Counted from the first letter of the stretch, positions 18,841-28,532 are shown. The stretch: 64,000 nucleotides of DNA from Rhizobium jaguaris (GCF_003627755.1 NZ_CP032695.1:1-64000); one strand, 5' to 3'. Program-made: numbers and translations. Notes: generated from the letters alone by a model not told the origin.

Positions 18841-18945
18841 GCTGGAGCGCCGTGCGTTCATTTGAATGCACAAAGGTCGCTCTACTCTTTGGATCTAGAG
18901 CATTTTATCCGCTTGCAGGTGCTTCCACCTGAAGCGGAATGCTCT
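18841..18945. repeat. rhizobial-style intergenic repeat with long hairpin
   Basis: Between convergent pepT and the flavin reductase gene. The first part holds the near-palindrome GTGCGTTCATTTGAATGCAC (18852-18871) followed by CAAAGG and a CTCTTTGGATCT motif, resembling widely repeated rhizobial intergenic elements. The second part folds as a long stem: AGAGCATT (18897-18904) with AATGCTCT (18938-18945), CCGCTT (18909-18914) with AAGCGG (18932-18937), and CAGGTG (18916-18921) with CACCTG (18926-18931), closing on a CTTC loop. The end of the stem overlaps the reductase stop codon, so it probably also acts as a two-way terminator. The family assignment is from memory of similar sequences. Confidence 0.6.
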
Positions 18946-19462
18946 ATCGGATGCGATGATAGCGCCGTCGGAAATAGATGAGCGCCTCCTCCTCCTGCCC
19001 GTGGGCGATATCGAGGACTCGGCAGAAAAGCACGCGATGCGTGCCGCTTTCAACCGAGCTTTCGACCTCGCAATCGAAGGAGACGATCGCATCCTTGAGA
19101 CGTGGCGCTCCGGTTCTGCCGGGGAGCCATTCGCCAGCGGCAAAACGCTCTTGCTGTGGCGTCGAGCCGCCGAACAGCCGGGACAATGCCTCCCGCCCGG
19201 AGGCCAGCGTGTTGACGCAGAGCGAGCGGTTGCGATCGAATATGGCAGCGGCTGAGCTCGACCGATTAAGGCAGACGATGAGGGTTGGCGGCGTGTCCGT
19301 GACGCTGCAGACGGCGGATGCGGTAAAGCCCGCCAGCCCGCCGGGTCCATCGGTCGTGACGATGCTGACGGCGGCGGCAAGCTTGGCCATTCCCTCCCGA
19401 AAGGCCAGACGGGCCGTCTCCACGTCGTCGTGTGGCATCCCATCCATGTTACGCCCTTTCAT
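18944..19462 (-). CDS. NAD(P)H:flavin reductase, small component of two-component monooxygenase
   Basis: Flavin reductase-like domain protein of 172 residues that supplies reduced FMN to a partner oxygenase. The family pattern is clear: FREGMAKLAAAVSIVTTDGPGGLAGFTASAVCSVTDTPPTLIVCLN, then FAAGEWLPG and VESGTHRVLFCRV. It resembles the RutF/HpaC group. The ATG at 19462 overlaps the stop of the oxygenase gene (ATGA), so the two are translationally coupled and most likely form one enzyme system. The physiological substrate (pyrimidine, sulfone or other) cannot be told from this pair; other rut genes are not in the neighbourhood. Confidence 0.88.
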   Translation of the reverse strand: MKGRNMDGMPHDDVETARLAFREGMAKLAAAVSIVTTDGPGGLAGFTASAVCSVTDTPPTLIVCLNRSSSAAAIFDRNRSLCVNTLASGREALSRLFGGSTPQQERFAAGEWLPGRTGAPRLKDAIVSFDCEVESSVESGTHRVLFCRVLDIAHGQEEEALIYFRRRYHRIR

Positions 19463-20553
19463 TCGACGCGAAGCCCTGCCTTTTTGAGAAGCGGGATGAC
19501 CCGATCGCAGAAATAGGGCAGTTCCTGCGTGTAATTGACGAAGGACAGGGCGATGCCGGCGTAGCCTTGAGCCGATATGGCGATCATCTCCTCGGCGATC
19601 CTTTCCGGCGTGCCGATGAGCGGATAGCTGCCGGCGCCGCCGGCAAAGCGCTGACGGTAGCGGTCATAGGCGTCGCGGTCATGCGACTGCGAGAATTCCT
19701 TCTTGCCGGCCATGTGCTGATCGACGGCGTCGTGATCGGCCATGGTTACAGCGTAGCGGGTGTAATAGTCCTCCGCCTCCTGCTGCGTCTCGCGGCAAAC
19801 GACGTGGCAGACGGTATAGACGCCGACATCTCTGCCCTTCTTCTCCGCCCGCTCGCGGATATCGACGACATGCTTTCCGGCGTCGGCGATCTCGGTGAAG
19901 GTGGTGAAGAGATAGTCGCAGCTGGCCGCCGCAAAATCCCGGCCTGGACCGCCGAACGCGGCGTTCATCGTCACCGGCCGCGGTATCTGCAGGCTCGCCG
20001 GACGGCTGACGGCTTCCTTTAGCGTATAGTAGGTGCCTATATAGTCGATGGGCTCATCGGAGGCATAGAGCTTTTCGACGATCTCCAGCCATTCCGCCGC
20101 CTGGTCATAGCCCTTTTCGACCAAGGGAACGCCGAACATGCCGAATTCCTTCGGATTCCAGCCGCAGACGATGTTGAGGCCGGCCCGCCCCTGGCTGACG
20201 TGATCGACGGTTGCCAGCGACTTGGCGGCGTAAAGCGGATGTACCAGCGGCACATGCACGGTCATGAACAGGCCGATTTTCTCGGTCGCCGCGGCCAGTG
20301 CTGCCGCCCATGTGAAGGTTTCGAACGACCATTCGCGCACCCGGTTCTTGCCGCCGAAGCCGCGCCAGCGGGCAATCGGCAGAAAGAATTCCAACCCGGC
20401 GCGGTCGGCGATCTGCGCCGCCGTCAGATTGTCCTGCCAGCCGGCAGCCCAGCGCTCCGGCACATCGGTGATCGCCAGCCCGCCATCGGCATTGGCGGAG
20501 AACACGCCGAGCTTCAGCCGGTTCGGACCTTTCAGCGGATGCGACTTGATCAT
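19459..20553 (-). CDS. LLM class FMNH2-dependent monooxygenase (RutA/SfnG-like)
   Basis: Bacterial-luciferase-fold monooxygenase of 364 residues, using FMNH2 from the coupled reductase. Characteristic segments are LKLGVFSANADGG, ADRAGLEFFLPIARWRGFGGK, FMTVHVPLVHPLYAAKSLATVDHVSQGRAGLNIVCGWN and the C-terminal SYPLIGTPERIAEEMIAIS. RutA (pyrimidine) and SfnG (dimethylsulfone) are the nearest named relatives I recognise, but it is not clearly either. The start at 20553 is chosen because GAGGGA lies just upstream; the frame stays open to 20733 without a better signal. Transcribed with the reductase (4-base overlap). Confidence 0.85.
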   Translation of the reverse strand: MIKSHPLKGPNRLKLGVFSANADGGLAITDVPERWAAGWQDNLTAAQIADRAGLEFFLPIARWRGFGGKNRVREWSFETFTWAAALAAATEKIGLFMTVHVPLVHPLYAAKSLATVDHVSQGRAGLNIVCGWNPKEFGMFGVPLVEKGYDQAAEWLEIVEKLYASDEPIDYIGTYYTLKEAVSRPASLQIPRPVTMNAAFGGPGRDFAAASCDYLFTTFTEIADAGKHVVDIRERAEKKGRDVGVYTVCHVVCRETQQEAEDYYTRYAVTMADHDAVDQHMAGKKEFSQSHDRDAYDRYRQRFAGGAGSYPLIGTPERIAEEMIAISAQGYAGIALSFVNYTQELPYFCDRVIPLLKKAGLRVE

Positions 20554-21091
20554 GTTTCCCTCTTTATTTTCGTTTCTTGCGGATGGAACCGATGGGGCTT
20601 CTTCCAACTGTATCCCAGCCCGCGGCCGAAATAATTTCAAGCATAAACTTTGTTTTGCTGCGCCACGAAATCCGACAAGAGAGAACATAAAGGCGATCCG
20701 GTACCGCGGGCATGCCCCGCCGATGTCACGCACTATCTCGACCTACCCGATCCAAGCGCCGGGCAAGGTCAGATATTGGTCGGCCTGGCGGCAGCCAGTG
20801 CCGTTCCCTTCGATCGGGGACTGCGAGCCGGTCTCATTTCTTGCTGTCCATGCCGAGCGTTCCCGGTCGCGACCGGGCCGACGAGTCATCGCAGTCGGCG
20901 ACGATATAACCGAATTCGCGATCGGCGATCGAAGCTTGGCGGCCACTCGCCGGCGCCTCGTGGCCCAAAACAGCGATCGCCAAGCTTTACGCCGGCACTT
21001 CTATCCGATAGAGGCCGTGATTGCCCGATCCACCGCAGCCGACAGACGACTGCACGTGCTGCACTTCGTCAAGACAAGAGAAACGACAGAC
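20554..21091. other. intergenic region between divergent monooxygenase and PhnA-domain genes
   Basis: About 540 bp. A plus-strand frame is open across most of it but encodes no recognised domain and runs antisense to the monooxygenase start, so I do not call a gene. A 10-bp inverted repeat, AAGCTTGGCG (20932-20941) and CGCCAAGCTT (20978-20987), is separated by 36 bp and could be chance. Confidence 0.45.
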
Positions 21092-21394
21092 ATGAACGAC
21101 CAGGACGACGACTACATGTATGACGAAGCAACCGGCGAGTGGCGGCCCGCTTCCGAAATCGCTGCGGAAAAAGCCAGGGCCGCGGAGGTTCGCGATGCAT
21201 CCGGCAATGTTCTTGCAGACGGGGATTCCGTCGTTCTCGTCAAGGACCTCAAGGTCAAGGGCGCCGGCCAGACGCTGAAGCAGGGAACCGTAATCCGGTC
21301 GATCCGGCTGACCGACAACCCGGAAGAGATCGATTGCCGGCACGACACGATCAAGGGTCTGGTCCTGCGCACGGAGTTCGTGCGCAAACGCTGA
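21092..21394 (+). CDS. PhnA/YjdM C-terminal domain protein
   Basis: Small cytoplasmic protein of 100 residues. From about residue 37 it matches the PhnA (YjdM) C-terminal SH3-like domain: GNVLADGDSVVLVKDLKVKG, a TLKQGTVIRSIRL strand and the closing HDTIKGLVLRTEFVRK. The N-terminal zinc-ribbon of full-length PhnA is absent; instead there is an acidic segment, NDQDDDYMYDEATGEWRPAS. Despite its name the family is not shown to act on phosphonates. The ATG at 21092 fits the domain boundary; the frame is open far upstream but encodes nothing recognisable. It stands alone, convergent with the fabI operon. Confidence 0.82.
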   Translation: MNDQDDDYMYDEATGEWRPASEIAAEKARAAEVRDASGNVLADGDSVVLVKDLKVKGAGQTLKQGTVIRSIRLTDNPEEIDCRHDTIKGLVLRTEFVRKR

Positions 21395-21540
21395 TTTTTG
21401 AGCCGCTATCATTCAGCCTGCGACCGGATCAGGTTTGACCGGCGAGGGCTTTGGCAAGCAAGTGGCAGGATCGCAGACAGTTAGGATCTTGAGTTTTCGC
21501 AAACCTCGCGAAGGTCCGCCCGGCGAACCCTCGCGGTGGC

Positions 21541-22323
21541 CTAATCTATGATGTGGTAGCCGCCGTCGATGTAGATCGTATCGCCTGTAATCAATCGCGC
21601 CGCGTCATGCGCTAGGAAAGCAGTCGCCATGCCTACGTCGTCGATCGAAACGAGGCTGCGGGTCGGCGCTGTTTCCTGTGCCTTGTTCAGCAGTTCATCG
21701 AATTCCGGGATGCCGGAGGCTGCCCGTGTTGCCAGCGGGCCAGGCGAGATGGCGTGAACGCGAATGCCCTTCGGTCCGAGTTCGGCGGCGATGTAGCGAA
21801 CGGCGCTTTCCAGCGCCGCTTTGGCAACGCCCATGACATTGTAGTTCTTCACTACCATCTGGCTGCCATAATAGGTCATGGTGAATAGCGTCCCGCCGCG
21901 TTTCATCAGAGGTTCGGCAAGGTGCGCCATGCGAATGAACGACCAGCAGGAGATATCCATCGTCTTCAGGAACCCGTCATGGGGCACATCGACGACGCGT
22001 CCCTGCAGCGTATCCTTCGGCGAAAAGGCAATCGAATGCAGGACGAAATCGAGCTCGCCCCATTGTTCCGCGATGCGATCGAACCCCGCTTCGAGCTGCC
22101 CCGGCGCAGAGACGTCGAGCGGCATGAAGATGGGCGCTTCCAACGCTTCAGCCAGCGGCTCGACATAGGGCTTGGCCTTGTCGTTGAGATAGGTCACCGC
22201 GAGCTCCGCGCCCAAGGCTCGGAAGGCCCGGGCGCAGCCCCAGGCGATTGACTGGTCATTGGCGATGCCGACCACCAGTCCGCGTTTTCCTTCAAGAAGC
22301 TTAGCCTTTGCCTCGGGAATCAT
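21541..22323 (-). CDS. fabI: enoyl-[acyl-carrier-protein] reductase (NADH), FabI
   Basis: SDR-fold enoyl-ACP reductase of 260 residues that completes each fatty-acid elongation cycle. The FabI pattern is clear: GLVVGIANDQSIAWGCARAF nucleotide site, LHSIAFSP, and the catalytic Tyr-x6-Lys as YNVMGVAK, with the upstream YYGSQ. The C-terminus GDTIYIDGGYHI is typical. It is last in an operon with acetate kinase, phosphotransacetylase and a DUF3141 protein, not with other fab genes. It may therefore be a second, condition-specific copy rather than the housekeeping enzyme. The gap from ackA is 49 bp. Confidence 0.93.
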   Translation of the reverse strand: MIPEAKAKLLEGKRGLVVGIANDQSIAWGCARAFRALGAELAVTYLNDKAKPYVEPLAEALEAPIFMPLDVSAPGQLEAGFDRIAEQWGELDFVLHSIAFSPKDTLQGRVVDVPHDGFLKTMDISCWSFIRMAHLAEPLMKRGGTLFTMTYYGSQMVVKNYNVMGVAKAALESAVRYIAAELGPKGIRVHAISPGPLATRAASGIPEFDELLNKAQETAPTRSLVSIDDVGMATAFLAHDAARLITGDTIYIDGGYHIID

Positions 22324-22372
22324 GTCAGCCCTCTTTTCAGCCTCAAAATTTGCGGTGTGGCGTACAGTCTCG

Positions 22373-23545
22373 CTATGCAGCGATAAGCGCGAGCGTGTGC
22401 CTGGCGATCATCAATTCCTCGTCGGTCGGCACGACATAGACTGCGATCTTGCTGTTATCCCTCGACACCAGCAGCTCGCCGGCATTGTTCCGCTTAGGGT
22501 CGAGTGACGCGCCGAGCCAGCCAAGCTTTTCGACGATCCGCTCCCGCATCACCGGCGAATTTTCCCCGACGCCAGCCGTGAAGACGAAGGCGTCCAGCCC
22601 GCTGAGTGTTGCCGCCAGCAAGCCGGCGTTGAGGCCGATGCGGTGCACGAAATGGTCGAGCGCCAACTTCGCACCGGGGGCGTCGCTGGCGAGCAGATCG
22701 CGCACATCGTTGCTGATGCCGGAAAGTCCCTTCAGGCCGGATTCCTTGTAGAGGAGATCCTGCAGTTGCGCGGGCGTCATGCCATGCTGCTGCAGCAGGT
22801 AGAGAAGCACACCAGGATCGATCTGCCCGCATCGCGTGCCCATCGGCAATCCATCGAGCGCCGTGAACCCGAGTGTGCTTTCCACGCTTCGCCCCTGGTA
22901 GAGCGCGCACATGGACGCGCCGCTGCCGAGATGCGCGACGATGACCCGTCCGCCGCCAACGCCCGGCGCAACCTCGGCCAGCCTTCCGGCCACATATTCA
23001 TAAGACAGCCCGTGAAAGCCGTAGCGCCGGACACCCTCGTCGAAATAGCGCGCCGGAATGGCATAGTGATCAGCCATCGGATCATGGCCGCGATGGAAGG
23101 CGGTATCGAAACAGGCAACTTGCACAAGCTGCGGCTGGCGCTCCAGCAGCACGCGGATCGGCGCAAGGTTGCTCGGCTGGTGCAACGGTGCAAGTGGCGT
23201 GTACTGCTCCAGTCCGTCCAGCAGCTTTTCATTGATGCGGGCCGGACGCATGTGGTCCGGCCCGCCATGGACGATGCGGTGGCCGACAGCGATCAAGCGG
23301 CCCTCGTGGCGCTCCCGCAGCCATTCCCCCACCAACCGCATCGCCGCAGGCAAATTGGGAACCGTCTCGCGCGGATAGTCTTCATTCGCAAGACGTGCGC
23401 CGTCGCCGCCCTTGATGGTCAGATGCGGCGCGGTGCCGATCCCGTCCATCTTTCCCTTGATCTGTCGCGTGAGCGAACCTGCTACGGCGAAGACCTCGAA
23501 CTTCAGGCTGGAGGAACCGGCATTCACGACCAGAATGGTGTCCAT
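22373..23545 (-). CDS. ackA: acetate kinase
   Basis: ASKHA-family kinase of 390 residues converting acetyl phosphate and ADP to acetate and ATP. Motifs: [16 protein letters not shown] at the N-terminus, [39 protein letters not shown] and FTAGVGENS. The ATG at 23545 has GGGAGG upstream and begins directly at the first beta strand; upstream in-frame codons add nothing. The start is 4 bases after the stop of the phosphotransacetylase gene, so the two are coupled. Together they link acetyl-CoA to ATP. Confidence 0.94.
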   Translation of the reverse strand: MDTILVVNAGSSSLKFEVFAVAGSLTRQIKGKMDGIGTAPHLTIKGGDGARLANEDYPRETVPNLPAAMRLVGEWLRERHEGRLIAVGHRIVHGGPDHMRPARINEKLLDGLEQYTPLAPLHQPSNLAPIRVLLERQPQLVQVACFDTAFHRGHDPMADHYAIPARYFDEGVRRYGFHGLSYEYVAGRLAEVAPGVGGGRVIVAHLGSGASMCALYQGRSVESTLGFTALDGLPMGTRCGQIDPGVLLYLLQQHGMTPAQLQDLLYKESGLKGLSGISNDVRDLLASDAPGAKLALDHFVHRIGLNAGLLAATLSGLDAFVFTAGVGENSPVMRERIVEKLGWLGASLDPKRNNAGELLVSRDNSKIAVYVVPTDEELMIARHTLALIAA

Positions 23546-23549
23546 GGCA

Positions 23550-24515
23550 TCAACCTCCCTGTATCGGCGCCGTGCGGCGGCGGGCATCGGCCAGCAATAC
23601 GCCGACGGCGCACGAAGCAAGGCGTGCCCGCACGGAATCCGCTCGCGATGTCAGGATGATTGGCACGCGGGCGCCGAGGACAATGCCGGCAGCATCCGCC
23701 CTCGCGAGGAAGGTCAGATTCTTTGCCAGCATGTTGCCGGCCTCGAGATTGGGGACGACGAGGATCTGGGCGCGGCCGGCGACTGGCGATTGGATGCCCT
23801 TTATCCTTGCCGCTTCCGGATCGATCGCATTGTCGAAGGCGAGCGGTCCGTCGAGGATGCCCCCAGTTATTTGTCCGCGCTCGGACATCTTGCAGAGAGC
23901 CGCCGCCTCGATCGTCGAAGGAATCTTCGAGGTAACCGTTTCGACCGCCGAAAGGATCGCCACACGGGGCGTACCAAGGCCGACCTGGGTGAAGAGATCG
24001 ATGGCGTTCTGAATGATATCGCGCTTGGCATCGAGATCCGGCGCGATGTTGATGGCGGCGTCGGTAATGAAGAGCGTTTCCGGATGGTGCGGAACATCCA
24101 TCACGAAGACATGGCTGATCCGCCGCGCCGTCCTCAGTCCCGTGGCGGACGAGGTTACCGCCCGCATGAGCTCATCCGTGTGCAGGCTCCCCTTCATCAG
24201 AAGGTCAGCGCGGCCCTCGCGGATGATCTCCACGGCCTTTGCTGCGGCTGCGTCGCTGTGCGGCGCGTCGACCAGCTCGAAAGGCGAGATATCGAGGTCG
24301 TACTCTTTCGCGACGGCGCGCACTTTTTCCGCCGGTCCAACGAGGATCGGGCGCATCAGTCCGACTTCGGCCGCCTCGACTGCCCCCCGCAGCGACGTCT
24401 CGTCGCAAGGATGGGCGACCGCCGTCGTCATTGCAGGAGCCTGTTTGGCCCTGGCTATCAGGCGCTCATATTTCTCGTGTCGCCCGGCTTCCTCTACATT
24501 CTCCAGTTCCGGCAT
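23550..24515 (-). CDS. pta: phosphate acetyl/butyryltransferase
   Basis: PTA_PTB family enzyme of 321 residues moving acetyl groups between CoA and phosphate. Typical segments: [30 protein letters not shown] at the N-terminus, [30 protein letters not shown] and a C-terminal [17 protein letters not shown]. It is the short form without the N-terminal DRTGG/AAA part of E. coli Pta. The start at 24515 is favoured by GGGGAG 8 bases upstream; an in-frame codon at 24569 overlaps the previous gene. It is paired with ackA. Butyryl specificity cannot be excluded. Confidence 0.9.
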   Translation of the reverse strand: MPELENVEEAGRHEKYERLIARAKQAPAMTTAVAHPCDETSLRGAVEAAEVGLMRPILVGPAEKVRAVAKEYDLDISPFELVDAPHSDAAAAKAVEIIREGRADLLMKGSLHTDELMRAVTSSATGLRTARRISHVFVMDVPHHPETLFITDAAINIAPDLDAKRDIIQNAIDLFTQVGLGTPRVAILSAVETVTSKIPSTIEAAALCKMSERGQITGGILDGPLAFDNAIDPEAARIKGIQSPVAGRAQILVVPNLEAGNMLAKNLTFLARADAAGIVLGARVPIILTSRADSVRARLASCAVGVLLADARRRTAPIQGG

Positions 24516-24572
24516 CTGCAATGCTCCCCGTTGAAAGACGAGTTCAAGCCCTCGGTTTTGGGCATTCATCGG

Positions 24573-26816
24573 CTAGTTTGCGCGCCGGACAACCTTCACC
24601 GGTGTCGGCTTCGGCGTCGGCGATGCGGAAGGCGGCTCTTCGGAAACGTCAAAGAGTTGGATGATCCTCTGCCAACGCTGTTCGGCTTCACCGGCGAGCG
24701 GACCACGAGCGTTCAAGACCTCGCGCAGCGAGGACAAGGCTTCGCGGCGAACACCCACCTCCGTCGGCAACAGACGTGGGATTGCATTGACGGCGGCCTC
24801 CTCGTCGATCACCAACATCAGGAACTGATCGCGGATCAAGGCCTTGAACTCCGTCAGGGTCATTGCCGGAATCCCATCCTTGGCGCGCCGCATCCGGCGA
24901 ATGGCGGCAAATCCCCGCTCGTCCGCCGCGCCGCTTGCGAGGGCAACGTAGAGCAGGCTGCGCGCCAGCCCTTCCCGAAGTCCTCCATGGTCCATTTGCG
25001 CCCTGAGCTCCTCGATCCTCGTCTTGAGCACCTGAGCATGCAGTGCGGTCTTGCTTGCGCGGCGCTGCGGCTTGCTATCCGACGGATCGATGCCGACGGC
25101 CGCCTGCAGGAGCGGAGACCCGTAGACGGAGAGGAACGTCGCCTCGCTCAGCGCCTCGATCCCTTCGCGCCATGCATCGAGCCCCGCGACGATCTGGCGT
25201 GAGAACGTCTGCTCCAAAGCCAGGAACGGGTTGTCGGCAGGAACGGGACGGCGCTCTTCCGTCACATCGACGGCAAGGTCCGCGATCGGCGCCATCCAGG
25301 GATTGGCGTCAGAAAACAGTTCATATTGCAGCCGGAGCGGATGTAGTTCGCGCAGTTGCTTAGCGGTCCAATCCGGCACCATGGCGCGGATGAAAGGCTG
25401 AAGGAAAGTGTGGTAAAGCGACAGGTTGATGTCCGACACCTTTGCCACAGTCGCGAAACACCGATCATCCGCTGGACCATTACAACCGAGTGCGCGGATG
25501 TCATCCAGCGTTCTTGCCTCGCAGCGCATGATCCAATCGCCTTGGACGAGGTCCCCGCCGACGGTCTCATCGGTTTTCGCCTCGAAAATCGCCTCGTAGA
25601 GTCCAGGTGGCAGCGCATCGATCAGGTCGATATTGTTGGAGAATTCGCCGTGCTCCTTGCGGGCGACGCTTGCGGACACGAAAATCCCGAGATGGCCGAT
25701 CGTTTCGTGCACGGTGTAGACGATCGTCTGACCATGCGAACGGATCTCGTTCACATCGTCATAAAGGTCCAGGATCCAGTCGAGCGCCTGCGTGGGCGGG
25801 GTGATGTTGTCTCCCTTCGAGCAGAAGACGACGATTGGAGCGCGAATGTTGCGAAGATCGATCGCCTCGCCCTTCGATGTCTCAATGCGGCCCGCAGCGA
25901 GTTTGTTTCCCACAAACAGCTCGTCGACGATGAACTGGATTTCCTCCGCGTTGAGGCTGACGTGGCCGCCCCACCACTGCTCGAAACCGAGGTAGCGCGG
26001 CGCCTCCGTGTCGATCTTCGAGTAGAGGTTATATTGCTTTGTCCAGAGCGTATTGGCCGGATTCTGGTTCTCGAAATTCTGCACGAGCCACGCACCGTCG
26101 AACTGACCGTGACCGAGATCGCTGGTGAGCGCGGTAAGCCAGGTGCCGCCAAGCAGCCCGCCGGTATAGCGCATCGGATACTTGCCGCGTTCGCCCGCCC
26201 AATATGAAAGTGGCGCACCGGCAATGATGATCGAGCCGAACAATTCCGGGCGCAGGGCCGCCAGCATCATGACGGCCCAACCGGCCTGACAGTTCCCGAT
26301 CACGCAAGGCTTAGCATCAGCCTGCGGATGCAGGGAAATGACTTTTTCCAGAAAGATCGCTTCGGCCAGCGCAATGTCTTCGATCGTCTGGCCCGGCACC
26401 GGCTCCGGAAGGAAGCCGATGAAATAACAGGGATGCCCAGCCTTCAGCGCAACACCGATTTCGCTATCCGCCTTGAAGCCGCCAATCCCCGGTCCGTGTC
26501 CGGCCCTTGGGTCGACGACCACGAAAGGCCGGCGCGATTCATCGACCTCCACGCCCTTCGGTGGGATGATCCGGACCAGCGCGTAGTTAACCGGCTTCTC
26601 CAGTGTTCGTCCATCCAGCAGGACCTCGGGCGTGAAGCTCAGCACATGCGGCGCCGTCGCTTCGGCATGGGTTTGATACTGGTTGCCGCGCTTCCGCATG
26701 ACATCCCAGAATAGAACGCTGCGCTGGGCGGCGTCCAAGGCATAGTCGAAGGCGAAACCGGCCGGACCAAACTGAGTGGCGAAATCGGTTGTGGGGAAAT
26801 AGGGAGAGTACCGCAT
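24573..26816 (-). CDS. DUF3141 protein, PHA-synthase-like alpha/beta hydrolase
   Basis: Protein of 747 residues. The first 400 residues are a large alpha/beta hydrolase related to poly(3-hydroxyalkanoate) synthases and annotated as DUF3141. The nucleophile motif is GNCQAGW (Cys in the lipase box), the acid is in CSKGDNITPP, and the His is in HETIGHLGIF, so the Cys-Asp-His triad seems intact. The C-terminal half is helical and ends with a Pro/Lys-rich tail. The ATG at 26816 follows GAGGAG; a GTG six codons upstream would place the ribosome binding site inside the gene. It heads the operon with pta, ackA and fabI. In Sinorhizobium meliloti a comparable pta-ackA operon is known to respond to phosphate stress. 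The reaction of DUF3141 proteins is not established. Confidence 0.85.
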   Translation of the reverse strand: MRYSPYFPTTDFATQFGPAGFAFDYALDAAQRSVLFWDVMRKRGNQYQTHAEATAPHVLSFTPEVLLDGRTLEKPVNYALVRIIPPKGVEVDESRRPFVVVDPRAGHGPGIGGFKADSEIGVALKAGHPCYFIGFLPEPVPGQTIEDIALAEAIFLEKVISLHPQADAKPCVIGNCQAGWAVMMLAALRPELFGSIIIAGAPLSYWAGERGKYPMRYTGGLLGGTWLTALTSDLGHGQFDGAWLVQNFENQNPANTLWTKQYNLYSKIDTEAPRYLGFEQWWGGHVSLNAEEIQFIVDELFVGNKLAAGRIETSKGEAIDLRNIRAPIVVFCSKGDNITPPTQALDWILDLYDDVNEIRSHGQTIVYTVHETIGHLGIFVSASVARKEHGEFSNNIDLIDALPPGLYEAIFEAKTDETVGGDLVQGDWIMRCEARTLDDIRALGCNGPADDRCFATVAKVSDINLSLYHTFLQPFIRAMVPDWTAKQLRELHPLRLQYELFSDANPWMAPIADLAVDVTEERRPVPADNPFLALEQTFSRQIVAGLDAWREGIEALSEATFLSVYGSPLLQAAVGIDPSDSKPQRRASKTALHAQVLKTRIEELRAQMDHGGLREGLARSLLYVALASGAADERGFAAIRRMRRAKDGIPAMTLTEFKALIRDQFLMLVIDEEAAVNAIPRLLPTEVGVRREALSSLREVLNARGPLAGEAEQRWQRIIQLFDVSEEPPSASPTPKPTPVKVVRRAN

Positions 26817-27464
26817 GCAAAACTCCTCGTTCACCGCTCTTGGCGGGAGCTCAAAGGCTTATGCTGGGATGATAATATACTAAAGCTGCGTCCGCTCTGT
26901 GAACGCACCACCACGCCGTCTCTTAGCATTTGCAGCATAGGCATGCCGCGCCGCCGCACCAACGTATTTTACGGTAGCTTACGCGGCGTCTCCGGCTCGC
27001 CTCTCGAACCGCAGTGGACCAACGCTCCAAAATCGCTGACAGTGGGCGCCTTTAGCCGCTGAAGACTTCGTCCAGTAACTGTCGCGCAGCACGTGTCATT
27101 CTCGGTTAGCGCTTTTCAGGCTATAGTTGCTCTTCACGTACAGACCGGCGAGGGCGAGCAAGAGGCCGCAGCCTATTCGCTGGTGCTGGTTTCCCATCAA
27201 CCAACGCTGCGGTAAAGTGCCTTGGATTTTTTGAGGCCGTTGCCGCGTTCGTCTTTCCGGGGTTGAAACCGAAATACCATTTTGCGAATTGCGGCTTGAT
27301 TTCTCAGCCGATGATTGCATATCTTCATTCTTGGCTTAATGGGGGTTCGGGCAGCCGGGCTCCAGCGATGATCGAAATGCCACTCCTCGGCATGCCGGCA
27401 CCAATCGTAGACGACGCCAGAGCCTCCGATGAGTTTCCTTCAGTGAAGAACACCGGAGCGCGAG
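26817..27464. other. divergent intergenic region upstream of DUF3141 and exporter operons
   Basis: About 650 bp holding both promoters. Minor open frames here resemble nothing known. A single CTGTCA hexamer lies on the minus strand (27037-27042), but I find no properly spaced second half-site, so a Pho box is not supported. No RNA gene or strong hairpin is evident. Confidence 0.5.
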
Positions 27465-28532
27465 ATGCCAAAGTCGATAAGCCGATGGATCCCTGGTCTC
27501 ATTGTGGCAGCGTTGGTTATCGGCGGGTACTACGCGTGGAGCCGCTATCAAGGAAGCGGTTTGCCTCCCGGCATTGCGTCAGGCAACGGTCGGATCGAAG
27601 CCACGGAAATCGATATTTCGACGAAGACCGCCGGCCGGATCAAAGAGATCCATGTGAACGAGGGCGATTTCGTTCAGGCGGGCGACATCCTTGCCCAGAT
27701 GGACACCACGCAACTAATCGCCGACCGCAGCCAAGCCCAGGCGACATTACAACAGGCCATCATTGGGGTCGATACCGCCAAAAGTCTCGTGACCCAGCGC
27801 GACGCGGAACGCGAAGCCGCTGTTGCCGCCATCGCCCAACGGCAGGCTGAGCTCGATGGGGCGCAGCGAAGACTTGCCAGGTCGCAACAGCTCATGACCT
27901 CGAACGTCACCAGCCAACAGGTGGTGGACGACGACAGGGCTACGGCCGAGGGAGCCAAGGCAGCGCTCGGCGCCGCCAAGGCGCAGCTTGCCGCAGCCGA
28001 GGCAGCAATAGGCTCCGCCAAGGCGCAGGTGGTGCACGCGGAGGCGGCTGTCGAAGCGGCGAAGGCGGCGATCGCCAGCATCGATGCCGACATAGACGAC
28101 GCCACGCTCAGGGCGACGAGGCCTGGCCGCGTTCAGTATCGGGTCGCACAGCCGGGAGAGGTTTTATCTGCCGGAGGCCGGGTTCTGAATGTGGTGGACC
28201 TCAGCGACGTCTACATGACGTTCTTTCTGCCCACGGCGCAGGCGGGGCGGGTTGCAATCGGCAGCGATGTGCGCCTCGTGCTTGATGCGGCGCCGCAATA
28301 TGTCGTTCCGGCCAAGGTGACGTTCGTGGCGGATGTCGCACAATTCACGCCAAAAACGGTCGAGACGGAAGAGGAGCGGCAAAAGCTGATGTTCCGCGTA
28401 AAGGCCAGGATTCCGGAGGAACTCCTGAAGAGATATATCCAGCAGGTAAAGACCGGCTTGCCAGGCATGGCCTATGTGAAGATCGACTCCAACACGGAAT
28501 GGCCAGCCCATTTGGCGGAAGCCGTGCAATGA
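27465..28532 (+). CDS. HlyD family membrane fusion protein
   Basis: Periplasmic adaptor of 355 residues anchored by one N-terminal transmembrane helix ([18 protein letters not shown], about residues 8-25). A biotinyl-lipoyl half ([21 protein letters not shown]...[14 protein letters not shown]) and a long Ala/Gln-rich coiled coil (about 85-205) follow. The second lipoyl half starts at [20 protein letters not shown], and a beta-barrel part follows. It is the YhiI-like adaptor of the RbbA/YhhJ exporter type. GGAGCGCGAG precedes the ATG. The stop codon overlaps the start of the ABC fusion gene (ATGA), so they are coupled. Confidence 0.92.
   Translation: MPKSISRWIPGLIVAALVIGGYYAWSRYQGSGLPPGIASGNGRIEATEIDISTKTAGRIKEIHVNEGDFVQAGDILAQMDTTQLIADRSQAQATLQQAIIGVDTAKSLVTQRDAEREAAVAAIAQRQAELDGAQRRLARSQQLMTSNVTSQQVVDDDRATAEGAKAALGAAKAQLAAAEAAIGSAKAQVVHAEAAVEAAKAAIASIDADIDDATLRATRPGRVQYRVAQPGEVLSAGGRVLNVVDLSDVYMTFFLPTAQAGRVAIGSDVRLVLDAAPQYVVPAKVTFVADVAQFTPKTVETEEERQKLMFRVKARIPEELLKRYIQQVKTGLPGMAYVKIDSNTEWPAHLAEAVQ

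Noticed and set aside
20932..20987. 10-bp inverted repeat AAGCTTGGCG/CGCCAAGCTT as an operator
   Set aside because: Arms are 36 bp apart, short and unrelated to any neighbouring repeat; chance is not excluded, so it is only mentioned in the region entry.
20264..21091. N-terminal extension of the PhnA-domain protein
   Set aside because: The frame is open but antisense to the monooxygenase start at its left end and encodes no domain; the ATG at 21092 fits the domain edge.
23412..25202. 596-codon plus-strand frame
   Set aside because: It lies antisense to pta and the DUF3141 gene, both with catalytic motifs; long shadow in high-GC DNA.
27037..27042. Pho box upstream of the DUF3141-pta-ackA-fabI operon
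   Set aside because: Only one CTGTCA hexamer is present; no second copy 11 bp away, so the box is not supported.
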